Origin: Thermoplasmata archaeon
GTDB taxonomy: Archaea; Thermoplasmatota; Thermoplasmata; Thermoplasmatales; Thermoplasmataceae
DNA length: 50,591 nt
Direction: 5' to 3'
Assembly: GCA_021818715.1 (NCBI GenBank)
Contig: JAKATN010000007.1
Coordinates: forward strand, 1 to 50,591
The position numbers and the translations under genes are program-made. How positions within the stretch are numbered: position 1 is the stretch's first letter; each line of letters starts with the position of its first letter. The notes below the pieces were generated by a model. The model was not told where the DNA came from. It made no database searches and worked only from the letters and a program-made list of their open reading frames with translations. Below are positions 9,364 to 17,311 of this stretch, one piece after another.

Positions 9364-9591
9364 TTATGAGAAGGGAAGAACTTCGTCGATGAGGTCTATG
9401 TGGGAAAGTATCATTCTCCTGCAGCAGTACCTCTCGACCCCAAGGTCATCCAGGGTTTTCTCAATCTCAGAATCCTCCGGCTTTCTGCCGGTAGACCTGA
9501 TTTTGTCCATTGCTGCCTTGAACCTCTCATAATCGGACGCAACGACTCTTCCACAACTGAAGCATCTAACAGGTATTATCACTCTTCTCAC
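9364..9591 (-). CDS. rpoN: DNA-directed RNA polymerase subunit N (Rpb10)
   Basis: A small zinc-binding assembly subunit of archaeal RNA polymerase that sits at the base of the Rpb3/Rpb11 platform. It has the family's IPVRCFSCG motif near the N-terminus and the second cysteine pair in RYCCRRM, ending HIDLIDEVLP. The frame opens with GTG at 9591, which overlaps the S9 stop by four bases. A second GTG at 9582 would give the canonical beginning M-I-I-P-V-R-C and may be the true start (72 residues). It is the last protein gene of the L18e-L13-S9 unit, an arrangement conserved in archaea. Confidence 0.95.
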   Translation of the reverse strand: MRRVIIPVRCFSCGRVVASDYERFKAAMDKIRSTGRKPEDSEIEKTLDDLGVERYCCRRMILSHIDLIDEVLPFS

Positions 9592-10001
9592 CTATACGAT
9601 TTCTGTCTCTTGGCTCTGGCACCAGATCCTGTGGGCTTCTTGGGCATTTTTCTCCTGATATCATTGACAAGCAATGTCCTGTCGAATCCCTTGAACGCTT
9701 CCTGGATAGAATCATCCTTGAAATAGTCAACAATACCATTTGCAATTGCAGTTCTTGATGCATCAGCCTGTCCGGTGATGCCTCCGCCAGATACGCTTAC
9801 TTCGATATCGATTTCGTTTACCTTGTCACCTGCCAGTCTTATAGGGTCCATGAGTTTCTCCCTCAGAAGCGGCACGGGGAAAAATTCCACTGGCTTACCA
9901 TTTATGGTAATCAATCCCTTTCCCTTTCTGGTTACCGCCCTGGCAACCGCTGTCTTTCTTTTTCCTGAGGTATATATTATTACGGGTTTTCTTTCGCTCA
10001 T
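9588..10001 (-). CDS. rps9: 30S ribosomal protein S9 (uS9)
   Basis: 137 residues. The C-terminus carries the family's GSGARAKRQKSYR tail, which in S9 reaches towards the P-site tRNA. The N-terminal half has the signature TSGKRKTAVARA. The ATG overlaps the L13 stop codon by four bases, which suggests translational coupling. The length is normal for an archaeal S9 (about 130-145). Confidence 0.96.
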   Translation of the reverse strand: MSERKPVIIYTSGKRKTAVARAVTRKGKGLITINGKPVEFFPVPLLREKLMDPIRLAGDKVNEIDIEVSVSGGGITGQADASRTAIANGIVDYFKDDSIQEAFKGFDRTLLVNDIRRKMPKKPTGSGARAKRQKSYR

Positions 10002-10417
10002 TCTTTCACCTTATAGCCAAGTTCCTTTGATATCTCCGCAAGTGTGAGAAAACCGGTAGATTTGGCATTCCTAGCATTCTCCAGGCTCTCGAACTTGATA
10101 TCTCTCATGGAAGTTGGTCTTATGGTATAAACCATGCACCTTCCCAGAGCTTCCTTCCCTCGAGTTCTCTTTTTTGGCAGCATGTCCCCGATAGATCTTC
10201 TGAGTATCTGGTTTGGGGTTCTCGGGTAGTGAGGTCCCTTTCGCACGCTGCCTATTTCCATTCGTTCCTTGAATTTCTGCACGATAAAGCTCCTGCTTCC
10301 GGTGACTGCAACCTTGTGTGAATTTATGATGGTTACTTCTTCACCGTTCAGCAGTGCCTTTGCGACGTAAGCTGAAAGCCTGCCGTAAATCAGATTTTCC
10401 GCGTCTATATACTGCAT
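9998..10417 (-). CDS. rpl13: 50S ribosomal protein L13 (uL13)
   Basis: 139 residues. Recognised by the opening DAENLIYGRLSAYVAKALL, the internal KGPHYPRTPNQILRRSI segment and the MLPKKRTRGKEAL motif of the archaeal/eukaryotic L13 family. It follows L18e with a four-base gap and overlaps S9, so it belongs to the same transcript. The ATG start agrees with family length. Confidence 0.96.
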   Translation of the reverse strand: MQYIDAENLIYGRLSAYVAKALLNGEEVTIINSHKVAVTGSRSFIVQKFKERMEIGSVRKGPHYPRTPNQILRRSIGDMLPKKRTRGKEALGRCMVYTIRPTSMRDIKFESLENARNAKSTGFLTLAEISKELGYKVKE

Positions 10418-10421
10418 TTCA

Positions 10422-10790
10422 TCACCTTATGATCTTTATGTTGGTCCCCTTGGGATTCTCTTCTGCCAGCTGTACCAGCGAGGTATGTTTCCCGCCAACA
10501 TTGGCTATCTTGTCAACTGCTGAAGATGAGAACTTGAGTGCAGAAACCGTGATTTTCTTCTGGAGATTGCCACCTCCAAGTACTGCGCCTGGAACTACTA
10601 CGGTATCCCCTTCATTGCAAAGCCTTTCAATCTTCCCCAGATCAACGCTGGCATACCTCCTCCTTCCTGCTGATAGCTTTTCCGCTATGTCTCTCCAGAA
10701 AGTTGACTGATTTTTTCTGGAAAGCTCGTTGAGCTGTATTATTGTGTTGCTGAGCACAGGGCTCGTTTTTCTCGAAACATCTATTGGCAT
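10422..10790 (-). CDS. rpl18e: 50S ribosomal protein L18e (eL18)
   Basis: 122 residues, the standard length for archaeal L18e. Diagnostic segments are ARRYASVDLGKI-like RRRYASVDLGKI, the stretch VVVPGAVLGGG, and the terminal NPKGTNIKI. It is the first gene of the L18e-L13-S9-RpoN unit. In many archaea rpoD (Rpb3) lies just upstream. Here the upstream neighbour is an RNA methyltransferase, so the ancestral cluster is broken at this point. Confidence 0.95.
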   Translation of the reverse strand: MPIDVSRKTSPVLSNTIIQLNELSRKNQSTFWRDIAEKLSAGRRRYASVDLGKIERLCNEGDTVVVPGAVLGGGNLQKKITVSALKFSSSAVDKIANVGGKHTSLVQLAEENPKGTNIKIIR

Positions 10791-10865
10791 GGCGTCACCG
10801 ACTTCAAAAGAGCGCTTCCCGTCTCAGCGGGATCCAATCTCTTTCTCAGGGCTGATGCAGTTTCC

Positions 10866-10876
10866 GTATATATTTG
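10866..10876 (-). promoter_or_regulatory. TATA box of the L18e operon, with a roughly 55-base leader
   Basis: CAAATATATAC on the minus strand lies about 80 bases before the L18e ATG, which predicts a leader of about 55 bases. This is long for this window. The leader contains a small inverted repeat (TCCCG/CGGGA, 10817-10832). That may be a site for ribosomal-protein feedback, but this is only inference. Confidence 0.45.
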
Positions 10877-10938
10877 TTGGCAGGTCTCCCGCAACAACTG
10901 CCGATCAACAGTAAGGTTCATTTCCTTTGGGACCTTTT

Positions 10939-11739
10939 TCACTGACCTTTATTCCTGACGCTTCCGGACAGCACTTTTATGATACCCATGAGCTTGAAAT
11001 ACTCCTTTTTACGCAGATCCGCCCTGGAGATGATCCTCCTCATCATGACCATCGAGTTCTCCACCTTATGACCAGGATAGCCTGAAGAAATCAGGGCTCT
11101 TGCTGCAAGTTCCACCATCCTGTCCGCTTCCTCCCCCGATATGGTTTCCTCTGTGGGGTTCGACGGCACCGCGGTCTCCAGGGACTTATAAAGTATAATG
11201 GCGGCAGCATGAGACAGGTTGTACACCGGGTAATCAGGATTGCCGCGCAAGCTGACAAAGTAATGACATACTTCTATTTCTTCGTTGAGCAGGCCATCGT
11301 CCTCCCTCCCAAATAGGATGCAGTACCTGTTTCCGTCGGATCTGATCTTCCCCCACAATTCCTCAACTGAGATCGGTATGCGCCTGTACCTTCTCCCGGT
11401 GACAGTGGAAACACTTGAAGTCGCAACAAGATAACAGTCCGGGTCAAGATCGTTGATCGAAGAGACATGCCTGCTTCCATCAAGTATTTCCCTTCCCCCC
11501 ATAGACCTTATCTGGGCTTCGTCCCCAATGACGACATTACCGGTTATGGTCAGCCTGGTAAAACCTGTGTTTTTCATTACCCGGGCAACTGCGCCTATGT
11601 TGCCCTGATACTTTGGCTCCACAAGGACTACTTCAACTCTTCCGGCAAGATCAGAATTGAAGCCCTCCGTATCCTGGGCAGGGTCACTGCGGTTGGGTAA
11701 CGTTCTGCTCGCTGGCTTGCGGCTCGTGAATCTCCCCAC
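10939..11739 (-). CDS. trmJ: SpoU/TrmJ-family RNA methyltransferase
   Basis: A SPOUT 2'-O-methyltransferase of the TrmJ type. The conserved domain starts VEVVLVEPKYQGNIGAVAR, with the motif LFGREDDGLLNEE and the knot motif VYNLSHAAAIILY later. A helical C-terminal tail of about 80 residues matches TrmJ, which methylates position 32 of the tRNA anticodon loop. The start is uncertain because no ATG, GTG or TTG lies just before the conserved domain. Candidates are GTG 11739 (used here, 266 residues) and ATG 11799 (286 residues). Both overlap the end of the FKBP gene in another frame. Confidence 0.85.
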   Translation of the reverse strand: MGRFTSRKPASRTLPNRSDPAQDTEGFNSDLAGRVEVVLVEPKYQGNIGAVARVMKNTGFTRLTITGNVVIGDEAQIRSMGGREILDGSRHVSSINDLDPDCYLVATSSVSTVTGRRYRRIPISVEELWGKIRSDGNRYCILFGREDDGLLNEEIEVCHYFVSLRGNPDYPVYNLSHAAAIILYKSLETAVPSNPTEETISGEEADRMVELAARALISSGYPGHKVENSMVMMRRIISRADLRKKEYFKLMGIIKVLSGSVRNKGQ

Positions 11740-12436
11740 CTTCTGCGGCTGGTTTTTCCTCGGCCTGCTTTGAGTAATGCTCAGTGATGTCAATGTCAAA
11801 ATCCTTCACGTACTTCCTGATCTCGTTGACAATCTGATACTTTGCCTCAAGCCATACGAGATCGAATTTGGAAGCCTCGGATACAACGATCCTGATGGCG
11901 TTTGAATCTGATGTCACCGTGAAATTTGTAGCTTCCTTCGGATAATAGATTCTAAGAATGGCAGTGGCCTTGGCAGGGACGTCCTCGACCTTCTCCCTGA
12001 CAGTGTACTTGTAAAAGATTGTCTTGCCCGCATATCTGTTGTTGTAGTCAACTACTATCCTTCCCGGAGTTACAGATATAACCTTTCCCCTGCGCCTGTT
12101 GACAACGACCTCCTTCCCCACCTCTGGCTCAATTTTCAGGCGCTCAAATTCTCTCACGGTGTGAACATGGATGTTCTTTGGATCCCTGACGCCAAAAGCA
12201 TCCTCAGGTTTGATGGTGATCTCGTATTCTTTGCCCACTTCTGCCTGCAGGAAGGATTCATTCAGAACCTTGAAGAACAGATCTGATCCCACGATGGCAA
12301 CGAAATCCCCGTAATAACCGTTCTCTTCAAATATGCCGTTGTCCCTGGCGGTCTTTTCCACGTTTGTTTCGATCAACTGTCTATCTTCGCCAGCCCTCAT
12401 CTCATAATCGATCTTTATGAAGTCACCATCTTGCAT
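11684..12436 (-). CDS. Long archaeal FKBP-type peptidyl-prolyl isomerase (SlyD-like)
   Basis: 250 residues. The N-terminal half shows an FKBP domain split by an IF (insert-in-flap) domain, with the strands DFIKIDYEMRAG at the start and the IF-type segment KPEDAFGVRDP at about 78-88. This is followed by a C-terminal region of about 100 residues typical of long archaeal FKBPs. The last 25 residues are acidic and Gln/Glu-rich and look disordered. It acts as a proline isomerase and chaperone in the cytosol. It overlaps the RNA methyltransferase gene downstream, so the two are probably co-transcribed. Confidence 0.88.
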   Translation of the reverse strand: MQDGDFIKIDYEMRAGEDRQLIETNVEKTARDNGIFEENGYYGDFVAIVGSDLFFKVLNESFLQAEVGKEYEITIKPEDAFGVRDPKNIHVHTVREFERLKIEPEVGKEVVVNRRRGKVISVTPGRIVVDYNNRYAGKTIFYKYTVREKVEDVPAKATAILRIYYPKEATNFTVTSDSNAIRIVVSEASKFDLVWLEAKYQIVNEIRKYVKDFDIDITEHYSKQAEEKPAAEGGEIHEPQASEQNVTQPQ

Positions 12437-12478
12437 TTGTCAGCACCGTTTTCTAAGGCAAGACGAAAGCAAACGACT

Positions 12479-13300
12479 CTATTTATATATATCGTACTGC
12501 CCGCGCTGGCCCTCTTCCAGCTTCAAAGACGCTCTGCCGAGTGATCCAAGTATGGATTCGGTCTTCTCCATCAGCCCGGAAAATGACTTAAAGTTGATCT
12601 GCTGAAGAGGATCACTCAGGGCCTTTCTGGGATCCGGGTGCACTTCGACCATCAGTCCATCAGCACCGGCAGCGACCCCGGCAAGGGCGAGTGGTTCCAC
12701 ATATCTTGCAAGCCCGGCAGGATGGCTGGGATCGACGATGATCGGAAACTCGCTTTTCTCCCTGATTACAGGGATGGAGGAAATGTCCAGCGTGAAACGG
12801 GTCGCCGACTCAAAGGTTCTTATTCCCCTCTCTACGAGAATTACCCTGCTGTTCCCCTCGCGGGTAATGTATCGCGCCGCCTTGATGAATTCGTCAATGG
12901 TATTCCCAAAACCACGCTTCAGAATGACGGGTTTATTCATCCTGCCCACCTTTTTCAGCAGAGGAAAATTCTGGCAGTTCCGCGATCCTATCTGGATGAA
13001 ATCCACAGTGTTCTGGAACAGCGGCATCATATCGTAATCCAGCAATTCGGTGGCAACCAGCATGCCTGTTTCCTCCCTTGCCTCAGCAAGATATTCAAGC
13101 GCTTCAGCACCAAGACCCTGGAAGCTTTCCGGATCAGTTCTCGGTTTGTATGCGCCCCCCCTGAGAATGGGCACGCCCTTGCTGGCAAGGAACTTTGCCG
13201 CTTTCATGATCTGATCTGCGCTTTCCACTGCGCATGGCCCTGCAATGTAAACGAAACGGCGTTCGTTTACAATTCTCTCATAGATCTCGTTCGCATCCAT
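12479..13300 (-). CDS. aroF: 3-deoxy-7-phosphoheptulonate (DAHP) synthase, type I-beta
   Basis: 273 residues. It condenses phosphoenolpyruvate and erythrose 4-phosphate to DAHP, the entry to aromatic amino acids. Visible signatures are AGPCAVES near residue 20, GGAYKPRTDPESFQG, the lysine-arginine motif ILKRGFG, DPSHPAG and EVHPDP (metal and PEP sites). It has no fused chorismate mutase or ACT/ferredoxin-like regulatory domain, so no feedback domain is visible. The ATG at 13300 overlaps the trpC stop in a TGATG. The frame extends upstream to 13363, but that part lies inside trpC and does not match the family. It is the last gene of the trp operon. Confidence 0.92.
   Translation of the reverse strand: MDANEIYERIVNERRFVYIAGPCAVESADQIMKAAKFLASKGVPILRGGAYKPRTDPESFQGLGAEALEYLAEAREETGMLVATELLDYDMMPLFQNTVDFIQIGSRNCQNFPLLKKVGRMNKPVILKRGFGNTIDEFIKAARYITREGNSRVILVERGIRTFESATRFTLDISSIPVIREKSEFPIIVDPSHPAGLARYVEPLALAGVAAGADGLMVEVHPDPRKALSDPLQQINFKSFSGLMEKTESILGSLGRASLKLEEGQRGQYDIYK
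12481..12492 (-). promoter_or_regulatory. TATA box for the FKBP/methyltransferase unit, inside the end of the DAHP synthase gene
   Basis: ATATATATAAAT on the minus strand overlaps the last codons of the upstream gene, about 50 bases before the FKBP ATG. This predicts a leader of about 25 bases and gives the FKBP unit a promoter separate from the trp operon. Confidence 0.5.
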
Positions 13301-14034
13301 CAGGCAACACCCGGTAACAGCTCTCCTTCCAGCATGGACTGTCCTATGAGAAAGGCATTGCAATCGAGTTTGTTAAGCCTTGCAAAGTCTGCCTTTCCAA
13401 TCCCGCTTTCTATAAATTTAATACCCTCGTAACTGAGAAGCAGATTCACAGCTTTGATTTCCTCTTCGATCTTCATTGTCCTGAGATTTCTGCGGTTGTA
13501 CGCTAAAATTACGCCATCCGTTTCGGCAATCTCAGGAAACCTGCCAGGGTCATGGAATTCAATCAGAACCTCCATGCCCAGTTCCAATGCATTATCCGCA
13601 AGTTCCCGAATTTCGGGGGGATTCAGAAAATCAGAAATGAGCAGGATGACGTCGGCACCGGCATTGAAACAGCCCTCGATCATGTGACGTGTACCAACGA
13701 AGTCCTTGGCAAGAATCGGAACGTTGAGCGATTGGACCCCGGAAAGGTCCGCAAAGTCGCCCAGGAAAAAATCAGGCTGCGTAAGTACACTAAAGCCGGC
13801 AATCAATTCGGATTGTATTCTCTCGAAGTAATCTACGGGCATTTCGTCGCGCCCAAGATCGAAGCCTGACGGGGAACCCCGTTTGAATTCGGCCACTATT
13901 GCTTTGCGGCTTTCCATGTTCACTTTCCTCACAGCTCCAATCATGCTTACCGGATCCCTTGTTCTGCTGTATTCAGGTATACTTCTTTTTTCGTTTCTGA
14001 AATAAAGCTGATCAACAATGCCCATTCTAATCAC
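13300..14034 (-). CDS. trpC: Indole-3-glycerol-phosphate synthase
   Basis: 244 residues, a TIM barrel. It converts carboxyphenylamino-deoxyribulose phosphate to indole glycerol phosphate. Signatures are VAEFKRGSPSG (substrate-binding lysine), VPILAKDFVG, GADVILLI, LIEFHD and YNRRNLRTM. It overlaps trpG by eight bases and the DAHP synthase by one. No fused TrpF is present, since trpF is separate upstream in the operon. Confidence 0.95.
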   Translation of the reverse strand: MIRMGIVDQLYFRNEKRSIPEYSRTRDPVSMIGAVRKVNMESRKAIVAEFKRGSPSGFDLGRDEMPVDYFERIQSELIAGFSVLTQPDFFLGDFADLSGVQSLNVPILAKDFVGTRHMIEGCFNAGADVILLISDFLNPPEIRELADNALELGMEVLIEFHDPGRFPEIAETDGVILAYNRRNLRTMKIEEEIKAVNLLLSYEGIKFIESGIGKADFARLNKLDCNAFLIGQSMLEGELLPGVA

Positions 14035-14587
14035 CCATGAAATTTGACAGGATTACATTCCCGAACTGGGAATAGAAACTCTCCGGATGGAACTGCAGTC
14101 CGCTGAATCTGCCATTTGATGAAGAAAATGCCATTACGGTACCGTCCGTGGAAGAGACAGCTTTTACAAGCACATGGCGTGGAAGTTTCAGAGCCAGGGA
14201 ATGATACCGGATTGCTTCGAACTCGTCAGGTACCCCCCTGAAGATATCCCCTCCAAAGTGCTTTACTCTGTCAACCTCTCCATGCATGGGCCTTTCTGTC
14301 CTGTATATAGTCCCCCCAAGGTAGATGCCAAGAGCTTCATGCCCGAAGCATATCCCCAATATCTTCCCGAAGTTACCAGAGTCAAGGAATTCAAAGAGAT
14401 CCCCCCTGTCGCTTTCAATGTTTGGATTTCCCGGGCCCGGGGAGATGATAACCCTGTCGAAATAGCCTATCCCGCGCAGACTATCGTTGCTCACTACCGT
14501 GGCTTTTATACCGATCCGGTTCAGCAGGGCGAGAATGTTGTAAGTGAAGGAGTCAAAATTATCCACTATCAGCGCTTCTACAGGCAT
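14027..14587 (-). CDS. trpG: Anthranilate synthase component II (glutamine amidotransferase)
   Basis: 186 residues of class I glutamine amidotransferase. It releases ammonia from glutamine for TrpE. The triad is visible: Cys in GICFGHEALG, and His and Glu in LQFHPES. The opening VDNFDSFTYN and the oxyanion motif SPGPGNP are typical of TrpG/PabA. The ATG directly abuts the trpE stop codon, consistent with equal synthesis of the two subunits. Confidence 0.95.
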   Translation of the reverse strand: MPVEALIVDNFDSFTYNILALLNRIGIKATVVSNDSLRGIGYFDRVIISPGPGNPNIESDRGDLFEFLDSGNFGKILGICFGHEALGIYLGGTIYRTERPMHGEVDRVKHFGGDIFRGVPDEFEAIRYHSLALKLPRHVLVKAVSSTDGTVMAFSSSNGRFSGLQFHPESFYSQFGNVILSNFMGD

Positions 14588-15718
14588 TCACATCACCGTG
14601 GCTGCCTTGTGCAGCATTTCCATGGACTCATTCTCCGGGACCGAATCTTTCACTATTCCAGCCCCTGCCCGTGTGATCATCTTTCCATCAATGCCATACC
14701 TGCTTCTTATGATCAGTGCAAGATCCATGCTGTTTTTCCCAATAACACCAAGACTTCCAGAGTATGGCCCCCTTGCAGTCTTCTCGTACTCGGATATCAC
14801 CCGGAGAGCCCGCTTCTTTGGGGCTCCTGAGACTGTACCTGCAGGAAACACGGCTCGAAGCACATCATCAGCGCACCGGTCACTCTGCAGCATTCCGGTT
14901 ACCTCGCTGACTATGTGCTGAACGGACCGGTATTTCCTGACTTTGCGATCAACTGTCACCAAAACTGATTCAGGGTCGCATACCCTTGCAAGATCGTTTC
15001 TCGTGAGATCGACCAGCATCCGGTGCTCGCACAGCTCCTTGCTGTCAAGCAGAAGATCCTTCTCAAGCTGGATATCCTCGTCGGCCGTCATACCCCTCCT
15101 GCGGGTTCCTGCAATAGGGTTCATCATCACCCTGCCATCGTGGAACTGGACGAGCTTCTCGGGAGAGCTTCCGTAGACCTCATAGCTTCCGAACCTGAAA
15201 TAGAAAACGTATAATGATCTGTCAGAGTAAAGATAGGTGTGCAGGGCGTCAGTTGATCTGCACGGTGAAGCAGGAAATTCCCTGGAAAGTACAACCTGAA
15301 GCAGCTCGCCGTTTATGATCCTGTCCCTGGCCTGCTCTATCTCTCCTATCATTTCGCCATGCACTGATCCCGCATCTGAAACCACCGGAACATAACCGTC
15401 CGGCCTTGCTATCCTTCCCTCATCCATGCTTTCCGGTTCAAGCACCATTGCAGGGGGCCACCCGGATCTCATGATTGGCACGTCCGGGAATATCTCACCT
15501 GCATAGTCGAAGGTGATCATTGCCGGCAGCCCTGTGGAAAATTTTTTTGCCTCACTGCAGAGGAAATGCGGAGATCCGTCGTAGCGAACCACAGAACCTC
15601 CGGAAAAAAGATATTCCTTTCCATTGGTCGCAGTCAGATCATCGAATGCCGCAAAATAAGCGAAATTATCCCCTGATCGCAGGAGCGCAGGAATATTATC
15701 AGCCAGGGTCAATCGCAT
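14588..15718 (-). CDS. trpE: Anthranilate synthase component I, short form
   Basis: 376 residues of chorismate-binding fold. Catalytic signatures are intact: PIAGTRRRG, VDLTRNDLARV, PAGTVSGAPK and GPYSGSLG. It makes anthranilate from chorismate with ammonia from TrpG. It is shorter than most TrpE proteins (about 420-520), and the loss is in the N-terminal domain, where I cannot find the LLES element that binds tryptophan for feedback inhibition in the family. Feedback control may be weak or different. It overlaps trpF by ten bases and abuts trpG. Confidence 0.93.
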   Translation of the reverse strand: MRLTLADNIPALLRSGDNFAYFAAFDDLTATNGKEYLFSGGSVVRYDGSPHFLCSEAKKFSTGLPAMITFDYAGEIFPDVPIMRSGWPPAMVLEPESMDEGRIARPDGYVPVVSDAGSVHGEMIGEIEQARDRIINGELLQVVLSREFPASPCRSTDALHTYLYSDRSLYVFYFRFGSYEVYGSSPEKLVQFHDGRVMMNPIAGTRRRGMTADEDIQLEKDLLLDSKELCEHRMLVDLTRNDLARVCDPESVLVTVDRKVRKYRSVQHIVSEVTGMLQSDRCADDVLRAVFPAGTVSGAPKKRALRVISEYEKTARGPYSGSLGVIGKNSMDLALIIRSRYGIDGKMITRAGAGIVKDSVPENESMEMLHKAATVM

Positions 15719-16290
15719 TCCTCCACTTTTAAAAAGAATTCCTTCATTCTCACAGGATCCTTTCTGCCTGGAGATAGTTCCAGCGAACTGCTGAGGTCTA
15801 TGAATTTGGGCCTGATCCTGCAGATCTCGGGCAGGTCTCCGGAAGTGATCTTTCCAGAAATCCCAAAATCGTACATCATGGACATATGCAGCAGCGAGTC
15901 CTTCTGTTTCATAATCCCGGCTTTGGATTCCAGCATTACGAGGCTTGTTCCAGCCTCCCTGTATTCCTCATACCTGCCGATAAAATCCGGCATCGACCTG
16001 AACTGGATGACTGAAATGGTCCCCACGCCTCTTTCTTTGAGGGCCTCAATCTGCCTGGCCGTATGGTCGAAATGCAGCTGCACCATGTCCTCATCCGGAT
16101 CTTCCGGGATGTCTGAGAATCTGGTGTACACCCCCACTACCGGGACCCCAAGATTCTTCAGGTCCTTTAGTACGGATCTGGGCGCGAATCTTGGCGACTC
16201 GCCAGCCCTGACTACCCCGATTATGTCCGTTCCGCAGTCAACCGCAAGTTTACCGTCCTGCATGTTTGTGATGCCGCATACCTTAATCAT
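15709..16290 (-). CDS. trpF: Phosphoribosylanthranilate isomerase
   Basis: About 193 residues. It catalyses the Amadori rearrangement of phosphoribosylanthranilate. The start MIKVCGITN carries the catalytic cysteine in the family's K-V-C/K-I-C-G motif. The domain ends with an SSSLELSPGRKDP-like segment, the usual S-S-G-V-E...G-x-K-D motif with a slightly divergent first part. The frame could start ten codons earlier (16320), but ATG 16290 gives the standard N-terminus and an eight-base overlap with trpD. Confidence 0.92.
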   Translation of the reverse strand: MIKVCGITNMQDGKLAVDCGTDIIGVVRAGESPRFAPRSVLKDLKNLGVPVVGVYTRFSDIPEDPDEDMVQLHFDHTARQIEALKERGVGTISVIQFRSMPDFIGRYEEYREAGTSLVMLESKAGIMKQKDSLLHMSMMYDFGISGKITSGDLPEICRIRPKFIDLSSSLELSPGRKDPVRMKEFFLKVEECD

Positions 16291-17311
16291 GAATCTCCCC
16301 GATCTCGGAATCATTGCCAAGGCTTCCCACCCTTTTCAGTAATGCCAGTGCTCTCTTGGTCTTTATGCATTTGAGGGCAATGTTATACCCCTCACCAAGA
16401 CTGCCCGCAGCGTTGGAGATCAGAAGTGCCGGAGACGCATTCATGGCTATAAACGAAGCGCCCTTCTCATTATCGCCGGAAAGAGACGACATGGTCTTTG
16501 AGTAGATTTCTTCTGGTGTCGTACCTGTCACCTCATCAATGTCGAATTTCATGCCGAATTCTTCCATCGGGTCTATTGTCTTGCTGAATATGCCTCCGTT
16601 CACGAATGAAACTCTGGTTGGAGCGGAAGGCGATACTTCATCGATCCCGTCCTCTGAGCATACGATCACCCCCTCCTTTCCAAGCCTGTGCAGTACCCTT
16701 TCGTAAACGGACATCTTGTTTGGGGCGTTGCACCCAATCACGCTCCTGTCTGGATCGCAGGGGTTGGTTATTGGCCCGAGAAGGTTGAAGACAGTTTCCC
16801 CACGGATCCTCTTCCTTGCCTCCCTGAATCTCCCAAAAGCCGGGTTGTGGAGGTTTGCCAGCACGAACAGGAAATTCACCCGAAGGATCCTATTTTCTGC
16901 CTCGCGCTGGGAGAAGTCAAACTGGTACCCATTCTTTTCCAGGAAGTCTGCACTGCCGAAAATCCCTGTAACAGCACGGTTTCCATGCTTTGCAATCTTC
17001 AGCCCGAGGGCAGAGCATACTATTGCTGCGGCCGTGCTCACATTGATCGTCCTCTTCCCATCCGCGCCAGTGCCCACAATGTCCGTTGTTCCAGGAATCC
17101 TGGTAAGCGGGGAGAGCTTTCTTATTCCTGAGGCAAACCCGGAAAGCTCACCGGTGGTTTCGCCCCTCTCCCTAAGCATGGCAAGGAATTCGTACCTCGT
17201 TTCTGTGGAGATCTCCGGCTGGGCAATGGAGACCATGAGTTCCTCCGCCTCATGCATGCTAAGCGGCCCCATGCGGGAAAGCTTTATCCCGATCTCAGTT
17301 TCTGACAGCAT
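16283..17311 (-). CDS. trpD: Anthranilate phosphoribosyltransferase
   Basis: 342 residues, the normal length. It joins anthranilate to PRPP. Signatures are VGTGADGKRTINVSTA (the family GTGGD...N-V-S-T PRPP loop, here GTGAD), KHGNRAVTG, and NLLGPITNP. The gene overlaps trpA by 17 bases on one side and trpF by eight on the other, so translation is probably coupled. Confidence 0.95.
   Translation of the reverse strand: MLSETEIGIKLSRMGPLSMHEAEELMVSIAQPEISTETRYEFLAMLRERGETTGELSGFASGIRKLSPLTRIPGTTDIVGTGADGKRTINVSTAAAIVCSALGLKIAKHGNRAVTGIFGSADFLEKNGYQFDFSQREAENRILRVNFLFVLANLHNPAFGRFREARKRIRGETVFNLLGPITNPCDPDRSVIGCNAPNKMSVYERVLHRLGKEGVIVCSEDGIDEVSPSAPTRVSFVNGGIFSKTIDPMEEFGMKFDIDEVTGTTPEEIYSKTMSSLSGDNEKGASFIAMNASPALLISNAAGSLGEGYNIALKCIKTKRALALLKRVGSLGNDSEIGEIHD

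Noticed and set aside
10817-10832. Small hairpin in the L18e leader as a riboswitch
   Set aside because: Only a five-base stem is seen and nothing matches a known riboswitch or L-protein site.
13301-13363. Longer N-terminus for DAHP synthase
   Set aside because: The 21 extra codons lie inside trpC and the ATG overlapping the trpC stop gives the normal family start.
12638-13432. 264-codon frame on the plus strand opposite DAHP synthase
   Set aside because: It is the shadow of a well-supported gene on the opposite strand; the protein is rich in His/Cys/Arg with no family match.
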